NCBI GenBank assembly: GCA_934358495.1
Contig: CAKRKO010000004.1
Span: 1 to 64,000 of the forward strand
DNA length: 64,000 bases
Reading direction: 5' to 3'
Source: an uncultured Eubacterium sp.
GTDB taxonomy: Bacteria; Bacillota; Clostridia; Lachnospirales; Lachnospiraceae
In this document: positions 51,614-59,759 of the stretch, piece after piece
Layout of the letters: each line of letters opens with the position of its first letter
Position numbering within the stretch: the stretch's first letter is position 1
Notes under the pieces: model-generated
Databases searched by the model: none
What the model saw: the letters and a program-made list of their open reading frames with translations, nothing else
What the model was told of the DNA's origin: nothing
Program-made: the position numbers and the translations under genes

Positions 51614-51728
51614 TAGAAAACAACTGGCAGATAAAGTCGGGGAAGTGGCAAAATAGAAATGACAACAGAGTTTGAGAAAAATATAAGAACTTTGATGAAA
51701 CGGATTGGCATGAAAAAATGCATTGGAA

Positions 51729-51775
51729 AAGGCTACATCAACACTGTTTTCACTTACAGATATCAATGTAGCCTT
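51729..51775. terminator. hairpin at the end of the minus-strand repeat transcript
   Basis: AAGGCTACAT (51729-51738) and ATGTAGCCTT (51766-51775) form a 10-bp stem around a long loop. On the minus strand it is followed by TTCC, so it is a weak terminator at best. Confidence 0.45.
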
Positions 51776-51972
51776 AATAACATATACTCTCCAATGGAAT
51801 TAACCTCCGTTTTCTTTTGATATGTTTCACTATACAATTTTCTGATTCAATTTTTCCTTTGAGCCTTTTCTTTTACGTGTTCAAATCTCATTCAATCATG
51901 ACCTTTTGATCCGATTCATATCTGAACGTTGCCATCTGAATCTTGATCCTCTTTTACTATGGTAACTGTCAT
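51752..51972 (-). pseudogene. 73-codon frame interrupted only by TGA codons
   Basis: From ATG at 51972 (MTVTIVKEDQDSDGNVQI) the same frame runs to a TAA ending at about 51754, with four in-frame TGA codons and no TAA or TAG. Segments between them read as ordinary protein (IGSKGHD; MRFEHVKEKAQRKN; IRKLYSETYQKKTEVNSIGE). I read it as a decayed gene fragment; coincidence is possible. No SD precedes the ATG. Confidence 0.25.
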
Positions 51973-52019
51973 GTATTCGATTCTGGTATTAGAAAAAACT
52001 GCTGATTACTTTAATCTCT

Positions 52020-52312
52020 GGTGGACTGTACCTCCAACTATGTATCGCTCTAAGATTAAATTAATTCATTTACCTGTCCATTGGTCTATACTCCGTTTCA
52101 AGAATTTAAATTATGAAAAGAAAATAACTATTTCATTGGACTATACCTCATTTTCAAAAATTTAAATGATGAAAGTTTGAATAACTATTTCATTGGACTG
52201 TACCTCTTTCTTTAAAATAAATGAAGTTAAAATTTAAATGTAGATTGGACTGTACCTCCTATGCTTAGTATCGTTTTGAAGTTAAAATTATGTTTCCGGT
52301 GGACTGTACCTC
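52020..52312 (-). repeat. six-unit degenerate repeat array (core GAGGTACAGTCCAAT)
   Basis: On the minus strand the 15-nt core occurs with its right end at 52312, 52258, 52206, 52149, 52094 and 52034, spaced 52-60 bp. Cores are GAGGTACAGTCCACC (twice), GAGGTACAGTCCAAT (twice), GAGGTATAGTCCAAT and a more diverged copy. AT-rich sequence between cores is also partly similar between neighbours (ATGAAATAGTTATT in two units). A promoter and a stem-loop lie just upstream on the minus strand. Confidence 0.8.
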
Positions 52313-52329
52313 TCTTTCTATAGTTTTGT

Positions 52330-52347
52330 AAGAACTTGTAAGTTCTT
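52330..52347 (-). ncRNA. 5' stem-loop of the putative repeat RNA
   Basis: AAGAACTTGTAAGTTCTT is a perfect 8-bp stem with a 2-nt loop (longer loop if end pairs open), positioned about 10 nt after the predicted minus-strand start. It marks the head of a putative noncoding RNA covering 52355 to roughly 51730. Confidence 0.4.
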
Positions 52348-52361
52348 TATTTGTTGTACTC

Positions 52362-52390
52362 ATAGTAACAGACAATAAACTATTTGTCAA
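52362..52390 (-). promoter_or_regulatory. strong promoter reading into the repeat array
   Basis: On the minus strand TTGACA (52390-52385), 17-bp spacer, TACTAT (52367-52362). No gene in the direct path has an SD and intact frame, so the product is probably RNA. Confidence 0.65.
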
Positions 52391-52490
52391 TATAAAATTA
52401 GAAAAAATATAAAAAAATAAAAAATAAACAGAAATGAATGAAAAATACATTTGAATTATCAGATAATTACAAACAATAATAGAAGAAATA

Positions 52491-52524
52491 CGCACCTGAC
52501 AAAAGACAGCCTTTGCCAGATGCG
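52491..52524 (-). terminator. terminator hairpin after the TSCPD gene
   Basis: On the minus strand CGCATCTGGCAAA pairs with TTTGTCAGGTGCG around a short loop, followed by TATTTCTTC. It separates the TSCPD gene from the repeat-RNA promoter. Confidence 0.55.
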
Positions 52525-52630
52525 TTGAGATCACAGTTCTTTAGTTGCAATGTATTTGCAATGCTTTATATAAAGAACTTTTCGAACAATATCCGATATC
52601 GGAAAATGATGCATAATCAGAATATAATTC

Positions 52631-52888
52631 TTATGCATTCTGCGCTTCCAGGGCAGCGCGACAGGCTTTGGCCAGCTGATCACCGCAGGAAGTCGGGCGT
52701 CCGGAACATGAGATGCCGGACAGTTTTTCTTCTACCTGTTCTACGGTCAGTCCCTGGACCAGTTTTGGAATGGCCTGCAGGTTACCGTTGCATCCACCGG
52801 TAAATTTTACATTCTTTACGATGTTTCCATCCAGTTCGACTTCGATCATGGTAGAGCATGTGCCTCTTGTCTTGTATAAATAACTCAT
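52631..52888 (-). CDS. TSCPD-domain protein (TIGR03905-like)
   Basis: An 85-aa protein with MSYLYKTRGTCSTMIEVELDG, VKFTGGCNGNLQAIPKLVQG and ISCSGRPTSCGDQLAKAC. This is the TSCPD domain otherwise found at the C-terminus of some ribonucleotide reductases and as stand-alone short proteins in Clostridia. The conserved cysteines suggest a metal site. GGAGGAATTTATC precedes the ATG. An extended -10 promoter (TGCTATACT on the minus strand at about 53066-53057) lies about 170 nt upstream. Role unknown. Confidence 0.88.
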   Translation of the reverse strand: MSYLYKTRGTCSTMIEVELDGNIVKNVKFTGGCNGNLQAIPKLVQGLTVEQVEEKLSGISCSGRPTSCGDQLAKACRAALEAQNA

Positions 52889-53223
52889 GATAAATTCCTC
52901 CTTTATGATTTGATCTGCGCTCAGAAACGAAGTGTAGATGTGCAGTGATTCTGAGATGAAGATGTCAGCTTACGCTGACCAGAATCACGCACCAAGTCTC
53001 GCGTGCGTTCGACTTGAATTAAAAGATTCTGAGCATGCATTTTGCTTCAAGTGGAAAGTATAGCATACTCGGACAGGTTTTGCACAGGATAATGTATTTC
53101 GTTTATAAAAAGTTCACAATTCGTTAACGGTATTTTGTATTGTGCGATATCTTATTCAGTGGTAAAATATAGCTTGTGTTTAGCGGTTTTGTCCGCAAAG
53201 AAAGAAAGGTACAGGGGAAATAC
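52889..53223. other. 335-bp divergent gap between the TSCPD gene and secA
   Basis: It contains the TSCPD leader with a stem-loop GTCAGC/GCTGAC, the minus-strand extended -10 (53057-53062) and the secA promoter (53140-53168). No further gene is seen. Confidence 0.6.
53140..53168 (+). promoter_or_regulatory. promoter of secA
   Basis: TTGTGC (53140-53145) and TAAAAT (53163-53168), spacer 17 bp, 56 nt before the chosen ATG. Confidence 0.55.
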
Positions 53224-55788
53224 ATGAGTATTATAGAAAAAATCTTTGGAACCCACAGTGAGCGGGAACTGAAATCTGTATATGCAATCGCAGATAAAAT
53301 CGAAAGTTACCGTCCTCAGATGCAGGCATTATCCGATGAGGAACTGCGTGGAAAGACAAAAGAATATAAAGAAAGACTTGCAAAAGGAGAGACTCTGGAT
53401 GATCTGCTTCCGGAGGCATTTGCAACTGTCCGTGAAGCTGCGAAACGTGTGCTTGGCATGGAGCATTACCGTGTGCAGCTTATCGGTGGAATTGTTCTTC
53501 ATCAGGGACGTATCGCTGAGATGAAGACAGGTGAAGGTAAGACACTTGTTTCCACATCTCCGGCATATCTGAATGCGCTGGAAGGAAAAGGTGTTCATAT
53601 CGTTACCGTCAATGACTATCTGGCAAAACGTGATGCTGAGTGGATGGGAAAAGTACATGAGTTTCTTGGACTTACTGTTGGCGTTGTGTTAAATAATATG
53701 GAGCATGATGAGCGTAAGAAAGCATATGAGTGCGACATCACTTACGTTACCAATAATGAACTTGGTTTTGATTATCTGCGTGATAACATGGTTATTTACA
53801 AAGAGCAGCTGGTTCAGCGTGATCTGCACTATGCGATCATCGATGAGGTTGACTCTGTTTTGATTGATGAGGCGCGTACACCGCTGATCATTTCCGGACA
53901 GAGTGGAAAATCCACAAAGCTGTACGAAGCATGTGATATTCTGGCAAGACAGATGAAACGTGGTGAGGCAAGCCAGGAGTTTTCCAAGATGGATGCCATC
54001 ATGGGTATTGAGATTGAAGAGACCGGTGATTTCATCGTAAATGAAAAAGATAAAGTTATCAATCTGACACAGGAAGGCGTGGAGAAGGTAGAGAAATTCT
54101 TCAAGATCGATAACCTTGCAGATGCAGAAAATCTTGAAATACAGCACAATATCATTCTTGCTCTGCGTGCACATAACTTAATGCACCGTGATCAGGATTA
54201 TGTTGTTGCAAATGATGAGATCCTGATCGTTGATGAGTTTACCGGACGTATTATGCCGGGACGTCGTTATTCTGACGGTCTGCATCAGGCAATTGAGGCA
54301 AAAGAGCATGTAAAAGTAAAACGTGAGAGCAAGACACTTGCAACCATCACATTCCAGAATTTCTTTAATAAATACGCGAAAAAAGCCGGTATGACAGGTA
54401 CAGCCCTGACAGAGGAAAAAGAGTTCCGTGATATCTACGGTATGGACGTTATTGAAATCCCGACCAACCGTCCAATCGCACGTATCGACAGAGAAGATGC
54501 TGTTTACAAGACAAAACAGGAGAAATTTGAGGCTGTTGTGCAGGAAGTTGTCAAAGCACATGCAACAGGTCAGCCAGTTCTGGTTGGTACGATTACCATC
54601 GAAACATCCGAACTTTTAAGTAAAATGCTGAAAAAAGAAGGCATTGAGCACAGCGTACTGAATGCGAAATTCCATGAACTTGAGGCTGAGATTGTAGCGC
54701 AGGCCGGCGTACATGGCGCGGTTACCATTGCAACAAACATGGCTGGCCGTGGTACGGATATTAAGCTGGATGATGAGGCAAAAGCTGCCGGCGGTCTGAA
54801 AATCATCGGTACAGAGCGTCATGAGTCCCGCCGTATTGATAATCAGCTGCGTGGACGTTCCGGTCGACAGGGAGATCCGGGTGAATCCCGTTTCTATATT
54901 TCTCTGGAAGACGATCTGATGCGTCTGTTCGGTTCTGAGAAACTGATCACGATGTTCAACGCGATGGGTGTTCCTTACGGTGAGCAGATTGAGCATAAAA
55001 TGCTTTCCAGCGCGATTGAAAAAGCGCAGGAGAAGATCGAGGGTAACAACTTTGGTATCCGTAAAAACCTGCTGGAGTACGATCAGGTTATGAACGACCA
55101 GAGAGAAATTATTTACGGCGAGCGCCGTCGCGTACTGGATGGCGAAAACATGCGCAGTGCGATCTACAAGATGATCACAGACCGTGTGGAAAATACGGTA
55201 GATCACTGTGTATCTGATGAGGAAGGCAAGAACTGGGATGTTCTGGAGTTAAACGAACTGTTGATTCCGGTGATTCCGATGCAGCCACTTGGAGATGATG
55301 AAATCCAGAGCCTGAACGCAAATGAGTTAAAACATATGCTCAAAGAGCGTGCGGTAAAATTATATGAAGCAAAAGAAGCTGAGTTCCCGGAGGCAGAGAT
55401 GATCCGTGAACTGGAGCGTGTGGTTCTGCTGAAAACTATTGACCGTAAGTGGATGGATCACATTGATGATATGGAGATCCTTCGTGAGGGTATCGGTCTG
55501 CAGGCTTACGGCCAGAGAGATCCGCTGGTTGAGTACAAGATGGCTGGATTCGAGATGTTTGATGAGATGACAGCAAATATTCAGGAAGAGACGATCCGTC
55601 TGCTGTATCATATCAAAGTGGAGCAGAAGGTAGAGCGTGAAGAGGTTGCCAAAGTAACAGGAACAAACAAAGATGATTCTGTACAGAGAGCACCGAAGAC
55701 TCGCGAGACTAAGAAAGTATATCCGAATGATCCGTGTCCGTGCGGAAGCGGTAAGAAGTACAAACAGTGCTGCGGAAGAATGGCATAA
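53224..55788 (+). CDS. secA: preprotein translocase ATPase SecA
   Basis: An 854-aa motor that drives secretory proteins through SecYEG. Walker A is MKTGEGKT, the DEAD-type Walker B is [12 protein letters not shown], and the second ATPase half shows [12 protein letters not shown] and [18 protein letters not shown] residues. The C-terminal SEC-C zinc motif [14 protein letters not shown] is intact. The start at 53224 (MSIIEKIFG) follows ACAGGGG; the frame is open 48 bp upstream but without family similarity. A short bidirectional terminator follows at 55834. Confidence 0.97.
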   Translation: MSIIEKIFGTHSERELKSVYAIADKIESYRPQMQALSDEELRGKTKEYKERLAKGETLDDLLPEAFATVREAAKRVLGMEHYRVQLIGGIVLHQGRIAEMKTGEGKTLVSTSPAYLNALEGKGVHIVTVNDYLAKRDAEWMGKVHEFLGLTVGVVLNNMEHDERKKAYECDITYVTNNELGFDYLRDNMVIYKEQLVQRDLHYAIIDEVDSVLIDEARTPLIISGQSGKSTKLYEACDILARQMKRGEASQEFSKMDAIMGIEIEETGDFIVNEKDKVINLTQEGVEKVEKFFKIDNLADAENLEIQHNIILALRAHNLMHRDQDYVVANDEILIVDEFTGRIMPGRRYSDGLHQAIEAKEHVKVKRESKTLATITFQNFFNKYAKKAGMTGTALTEEKEFRDIYGMDVIEIPTNRPIARIDREDAVYKTKQEKFEAVVQEVVKAHATGQPVLVGTITIETSELLSKMLKKEGIEHSVLNAKFHELEAEIVAQAGVHGAVTIATNMAGRGTDIKLDDEAKAAGGLKIIGTERHESRRIDNQLRGRSGRQGDPGESRFYISLEDDLMRLFGSEKLITMFNAMGVPYGEQIEHKMLSSAIEKAQEKIEGNNFGIRKNLLEYDQVMNDQREIIYGERRRVLDGENMRSAIYKMITDRVENTVDHCVSDEEGKNWDVLELNELLIPVIPMQPLGDDEIQSLNANELKHMLKERAVKLYEAKEAEFPEAEMIRELERVVLLKTIDRKWMDHIDDMEILREGIGLQAYGQRDPLVEYKMAGFEMFDEMTANIQEETIRLLYHIKVEQKVEREEVAKVTGTNKDDSVQRAPKTRETKKVYPNDPCPCGSGKKYKQCCGRMA

Positions 55789-55833
55789 ATTCAGCTCGTC
55801 CTGGTTGTTTTGACATTCAAATCTATGAAATAT

Positions 55834-55875
55834 AAAAATGGCATCTGAACGATTATTTCGTCAGGTGCCATTTTT
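55834..55875. terminator. bidirectional terminator between secA and the kinase gene
   Basis: AAAAATGGCATCTGAACG pairs with CGTCAGGTGCCATTTTT. Runs of A and T on both sides allow use from either strand. Confidence 0.85.
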
Positions 55876-55950
55876 GGGTGAAAAGATGTTAATTTTGACA
55901 GAAAATATCTTTTATATACAGCGAAAATAATTTCGTTATGTCGTGGAGGA

Positions 55951-57390
55951 TTACGGCAAAGGAAACGTTACTTCGACAAGAAAAAGCGTTTTATCTTTCT
56001 GTGTAAAAGTCAGGGTTCCATGGTGCATTTTGGCTATTTTTTCAGCACTTTTTAATCCGATACGGTTGCTTTCAATGCCGGTCAGGTCTTTTTTTACTGC
56101 ATTGGAAAGTATGATCTGGAAAATATCATTTTTCTGAGAAATCTGTAAAGTCACTGGTTCCGATTTATCCCCATATTTCAAAACATTAGAAAACAGATTT
56201 TGAAACAACCGCTTCAGGGATGTTTCATCGCCTTCGATCTGTCCGTACAATGGAGCTATGGTTTCTGATGTCTGAAATCCGGCAAGCCGGAGAAAATCCA
56301 GATGCTCGGAGAGCATGTGCTGTACATTTTTCAGAGGAATCGGAACCAGAAGAGGGGATTGCGGGGGTTCGTAAACCAGAGAATATTCAAACATGCGGTC
56401 GGTCAGCTGTTGGATGTCTTCTGTTTTTTGCAGACAGCGCCGGACATACTCAGATTGTTGCTCTGGATTGCGGCCAAGTGCCAGAATATCCAAATAACCA
56501 TGTAAAATGGTTAGTGGTGTGCGCAGATCATGGGACATGGCAGTGATGAGGTCCTGATTGGCCCGACGGCTTTCCACTTCCTGCTGTATGTTGGTGTACA
56601 GGGTACTGCGCATCTGATCCAGTTCCCGTGCGAGGACACCAAGCTCATCATTTCCCATGGAAGCGATGGGCTGATTTAAATCCCCACCGGACATTTGCAA
56701 AATGAGGTCTTTTAGAATGCCGATGTCCTGTACTTTTTTCCGCAAAAACAAAAGTGGCAGTAACAGCAACAGAAAGAGTGCAACTCCGATGGAAAACAGG
56801 AACCACGGAATGGTCAGTTTGGAGTTGTGGAAACTGGAGACATACAGTTCGCCGGTTTCATTTTTAAATTCTACTTCTATCTGAAAATAATCTTCGATTC
56901 CGTTCAGAGGTAACACGCTTGCGTAATTACTGTATGTGATCTGAAAGATCATGTTGGTAAAAAAGTTCCAGTTCTTGCTGTGAACGATGTCGGCGGTATG
57001 CTGTGTACGAAAGTAATGTTTAGACCCACTGTAAATTGCGATGCCAGTGTAAGAATCCAGGCAGTCAAAAAATGGTTTGAACGTTGCCTGCTCCTGCTTA
57101 TTATTTTCGGAAGAAGGCAGGTCGTAATTTTTGGCACGTTCTGTGAGCTCTGTCTTAAGAGTCTCGCGGTCCAGATCCATACCGGGAATGTGGCGGGCAA
57201 TTTTCCATGCACAGGGCATCATATGCCAGGTGAGAGAAAAACCACCAACGGCCAGCATGAAGGAAAGCAGGATCGTGACAAGAAACTGCAAGCGGATCCG
57301 TGGAATTTTCCAAAGTGGATTTTTACCACGAAGTGCAGTCAAATGATTTGAGAGGGAACGTTTCTTTTTGAACTTAACTTTCTTTGTCAC
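55951..57390 (-). CDS. sensor histidine kinase
   Basis: A 479-aa kinase with two membrane spans (residues about 33-55 and 195-215), an external domain of about 135 residues, HAMP (LKDLILQMSGGDLNQPIASMGNDELGVLARELD, in parts), HisKA (TAMSHDLRTPLTILHGYLDIL) and HATPase. The ATPase N box reads NLFSNVLKYG. Its G box looks shortened: the usual GxGLG segment is replaced by ESNRIGLKSAEKIAKMHHG, which keeps the IGL part only. The GTG start overlaps the response regulator stop by 17 nt. It senses an unknown external cue. Confidence 0.9.
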   Translation of the reverse strand: MTKKVKFKKKRSLSNHLTALRGKNPLWKIPRIRLQFLVTILLSFMLAVGGFSLTWHMMPCAWKIARHIPGMDLDRETLKTELTERAKNYDLPSSENNKQEQATFKPFFDCLDSYTGIAIYSGSKHYFRTQHTADIVHSKNWNFFTNMIFQITYSNYASVLPLNGIEDYFQIEVEFKNETGELYVSSFHNSKLTIPWFLFSIGVALFLLLLLPLLFLRKKVQDIGILKDLILQMSGGDLNQPIASMGNDELGVLARELDQMRSTLYTNIQQEVESRRANQDLITAMSHDLRTPLTILHGYLDILALGRNPEQQSEYVRRCLQKTEDIQQLTDRMFEYSLVYEPPQSPLLVPIPLKNVQHMLSEHLDFLRLAGFQTSETIAPLYGQIEGDETSLKRLFQNLFSNVLKYGDKSEPVTLQISQKNDIFQIILSNAVKKDLTGIESNRIGLKSAEKIAKMHHGTLTFTQKDKTLFLVEVTFPLP

Positions 57391-58084
57391 AGCGATATCC
57401 CCTTCCCCAGACAGTTTTAATCAGTGTTGGATTTTTTGGATCATCTTCAATTTTTCGGCGCAGATTTCGGATGTGCACCATGATGACATTGTTTGCTCCA
57501 TAGTAATACGGTTCGTTCCAGATAGATTCATAAAGGTGCTCTGTGGAGAAAATCTGTCCGGGATGCATCAGAAGCAGGAGCAAAATGGAGTATTCAGTAT
57601 CTGTTAATTCTACAGGAATACCGTTTTTGGTCACTTCCTGCGTCAGTTCATCCAACTGTAACTGGTGATAAGTGATTTTGTCCGGTTGCGAGGGTTGCGC
57701 TGGCTTTCCCTGATACACCTGATATCTGCGGATCATGGCTTTGGCTCGACTTACCAGTTCCGCATAAGAAAAAGGTTTTGCAAGGTAGTCATCGCCGCCG
57801 CTGGAAAAACCAAGCGTTTTGTCACTTTCCTGGGTGCGGGCACTTAAGAACAGAATCGGGACGTTTGTGCTCTTGCGTATTTCAAGACAGGTTTGATAAC
57901 CATTAAGACCAGGCATCATGATGTCCAGAATGATCAGGTCAAAGGTGTTTTCTTTTAACATGCCGAGAGCCTGGGTTCCGCTGGCGGCTTCATGTACCTG
58001 AAAACCTTCTCCGGAGAGGAGAATCTGTATGATCTCCCGGATTTCGGGATTATCGTCTGCGATTAAAATGGCTGCTTGTTCCAT
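57374..58084 (-). CDS. OmpR/PhoB-family response regulator (VanR-like)
   Basis: A 236-aa regulator. The receiver has ILIADDNPEIREI, the phosphorylated aspartate in LIILDIMMPGLNG, and KPFS. The winged-helix domain follows (LTDTEYSILLLLLMHPGQIFSTEHLYESIW, IMVHIRNLRRKIEDDPKNPTLIKTVWGRGYRC). I choose the ATG at 58084, 12 nt after GGAAAGG; an ATG 21 bp upstream is a less likely alternative. It is divergent from the PhlG-family gene with a 217-bp shared region that includes a perfect palindrome TTTTCTTAAGAAAA at 58167-58180. Confidence 0.93.
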   Translation of the reverse strand: MEQAAILIADDNPEIREIIQILLSGEGFQVHEAASGTQALGMLKENTFDLIILDIMMPGLNGYQTCLEIRKSTNVPILFLSARTQESDKTLGFSSGGDDYLAKPFSYAELVSRAKAMIRRYQVYQGKPAQPSQPDKITYHQLQLDELTQEVTKNGIPVELTDTEYSILLLLLMHPGQIFSTEHLYESIWNEPYYYGANNVIMVHIRNLRRKIEDDPKNPTLIKTVWGRGYRCDKES

Positions 58085-58166
58085 GATGATAACGAACCTT
58101 TCCATATATTTTTGTAAATTAACGTTTATCACTCACATCATAGCATAGTTATGAAGTTGTATTACG

Positions 58167-58241
58167 TTTTCTTAAGAAAAATTCAGAAAGAAGTTTCAGT
58201 TGCTATTTTCTCTGGACAAAGAAGTGTAAAACAGCTACAAT
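58167..58241 (+). promoter_or_regulatory. promoter of the PhlG-family gene with upstream palindrome
   Basis: TGGACA (58213-58218), 17 bp, TACAAT (58236-58241). The palindrome TTTTCTTAAGAAAA lies 32 bp upstream of the -35, placed to serve either divergent gene. Confidence 0.6.
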
Positions 58242-58301
58242 GAAATTAGGTAAGACCAGCAGAGCAGATAAGAGAGCTGGATAAGAAGAGGAGGATTATT
58301 T

Positions 58302-59102
58302 ATGAGCGAGCATGTAACATATGTGGCAAATGGAGGACAGACCTACCTGCCATGTCAGGATAATGTAAATGTACCGTTTGCAGCATATGAGAAACCGGCA
58401 AAACCGAATCCATTATTGCCGGAACTGGAATTAAATGAGGATGCCATTGACAAAGGATATGTACTTCCATCACAGAAGCAGCATTTTCTCCCGGGTGTAA
58501 CATCCGAGATGATGGACTGGTTCTGGGCAAATATGGAGAAAGGTTATTATCTGTGGGCTCCGGGTTCTCACAAGAAATTTACATGGGTAAAAACACCGGT
58601 AGAGTATGGCATGGAAGCTTCTGTCCATATGATCTCCGAGGCATGCGAACCGGGCGCAGCTGTATTTGGCGGTGAAGGTGTAGAAATCCACAGACTGGCA
58701 TTAAAAGATTTCTTCCCATTTACCACATGTCTGAAACATGTGATCTGTGAAGGTGTATTTAATGACCTTGGTGAACTGGTAGATTCTACGGTTCATATGT
58801 GGGAAGATGTAGAAGGCGGCTGTGTACATATCACAGCAACCGTACAGAACTCCAAAGTATCTGCACCGCCGGCATTTATCATTGATATTTTGAAAAAAGA
58901 TCCGAATGCGAAGATCGTGCCGAACTTTATGACCGAGCATGAGGACTTTGAGGCAAGCCAGTGGCCGGTATTTTTACCGAAATTATATGAGTTGTGGAAA
59001 AACCATCCGGATCCATCCCAAAATGTACAGTGCTGTCTGGAAGTAGCGAAGACAGCAGAAGGATGGCGTTATATCAAAGAAAACGGTCCGGTGAAATTAT
59101 AA
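58302..59102 (+). CDS. DAPG/phloretin hydrolase family protein (PhlG/Phy-like)
   Basis: A 266-aa soluble protein of the PhlG-type hydrolase family, which cleaves C-C bonds of acyl-phloroglucinols. Landmarks are YYLWAPGSHKKFTW, GMEASVHMISEACEPG, LKHVICEGVFNDLGELVDSTVHMWED and, near residue 211, HEDFE, the HxxxE zinc-binding pair known in PhlG. The gut bacterium Eubacterium ramulus uses a family member to split phloretin to phloroglucinol and a phenylpropionate, so flavonoid breakdown is a plausible role. Many clostridial relatives are untested. GAGGAGGATT precedes the ATG. The gene stands alone, with its own strong promoter, opposite a two-component system. Confidence 0.75.
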   Translation: MSEHVTYVANGGQTYLPCQDNVNVPFAAYEKPAKPNPLLPELELNEDAIDKGYVLPSQKQHFLPGVTSEMMDWFWANMEKGYYLWAPGSHKKFTWVKTPVEYGMEASVHMISEACEPGAAVFGGEGVEIHRLALKDFFPFTTCLKHVICEGVFNDLGELVDSTVHMWEDVEGGCVHITATVQNSKVSAPPAFIIDILKKDPNAKIVPNFMTEHEDFEASQWPVFLPKLYELWKNHPDPSQNVQCCLEVAKTAEGWRYIKENGPVKL

Positions 59103-59165
59103 AATCTATCTGTAAAAAAGCTTTTCTGTAGATATTTGAAGCTGTAAATGCTATAGTATAATTTG

Positions 59166-59352
59166 ATGATGCCAGGGTCAAAAGCCTGAAATCACGATGT
59201 GCTTGCACAGGAGTGGTTTTATGGCTTAATGACCCGCCCCGATATGAGCATAAAAGTGGAGCGTCAGCTTCACGATATGCGAATATTGGGTAGAATTGTG
59301 GGAGTACGAAGTACGGAACAATTCGTAAGGCATCTTTTGACCCCAACATCAT
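59166..59352. mobile_element. 187-bp MITE-like element
   Basis: Terminal inverted repeats of 19 bp (ATGATGCCAGGGTCAAAAG left; ATGATGTTGGGGTCAAAAG as the reverse complement of the right end; 3 mismatches) enclose about 150 bp with no gene. The right 57 bp recur inverted at 43376-43432. Confidence 0.6.
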
Positions 59353-59387
59353 TTGATGGAATTATATAAACAGGATTGAGGCAGAAT

Positions 59388-59585
59388 ATGAGTGAAAAGC
59401 AGAAACGCACAGGATCAAATTGCGAATACTGTATGAATTATGAATACGACGAGGATTATGAGTACTATGTATGTACCCAGGATCTGGATCAGGATGAGAT
59501 GTATCGGTTTATCACCGGGCAGTTCCGGGAATGTCCGTATTATCGCCCGGGAGATGAGTACAGTATTGTAAGAAAACAGATGTAG
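59388..59585 (+). CDS. DUF6472-like small cysteine-containing protein
   Basis: A 65-aa acidic protein (MSEKQKRTGSNCEYCMNYEYDEDYEYYVC, in parts, then QDLDQDEMYRF and FRECPYYRPGDEYSIVRKQM). Four cysteines (CxxC, C, C) suggest a metal-binding site. I match it to DUF6472 from memory of clostridial proteins; function unknown. I use the ATG at 59388 with GAGG 7 nt upstream; a TTG at 59376 is in frame. A terminator follows at 59634. Confidence 0.7.
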   Translation: MSEKQKRTGSNCEYCMNYEYDEDYEYYVCTQDLDQDEMYRFITGQFRECPYYRPGDEYSIVRKQM

Positions 59586-59633
59586 TTCGTATAATAAAGA
59601 ACTGCAGTGGTATATAAAAAGAATATTTTGAGC

Positions 59634-59687
59634 AAAAAAAGACAATTGTAAGCTGAGAAATACTCAGTATACAGCTGTCTTTTTGTT
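59634..59687. terminator. bidirectional terminator between DUF6472 and mgtE
   Basis: AAAAAGACAATTGTAAGCTGAG pairs (in parts) with CTCAGTATACAGCTGTCTTTTT. Poly-A and poly-T flanks serve both converging genes. Confidence 0.8.
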
Positions 59688-59759
59688 TTTTATTAAAATA
59701 GATTTTATATAACCATGTTGCATTTATTGATTATGCGGTCATGCGAAATATCATTATTT

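Noticed and set aside
51959..52165. 68-aa plus-strand ORF across the repeat array
   Set aside because: No SD, composition follows the AT-rich repeats, and the stronger promoter lies on the other strand.
52020..52312. CRISPR array
   Set aside because: Only about 15 nt is conserved per unit, units vary from 52 to 60 bp, sequence between cores is partly repeated rather than unique, and no cas genes are near.
51729..52390. Functional type III toxin-antitoxin locus
   Set aside because: The promoter-repeat-hairpin layout fits, but no ToxN/CptN/TenpN-like open frame of 150-200 aa lies on either side, and the repeats are too degenerate.
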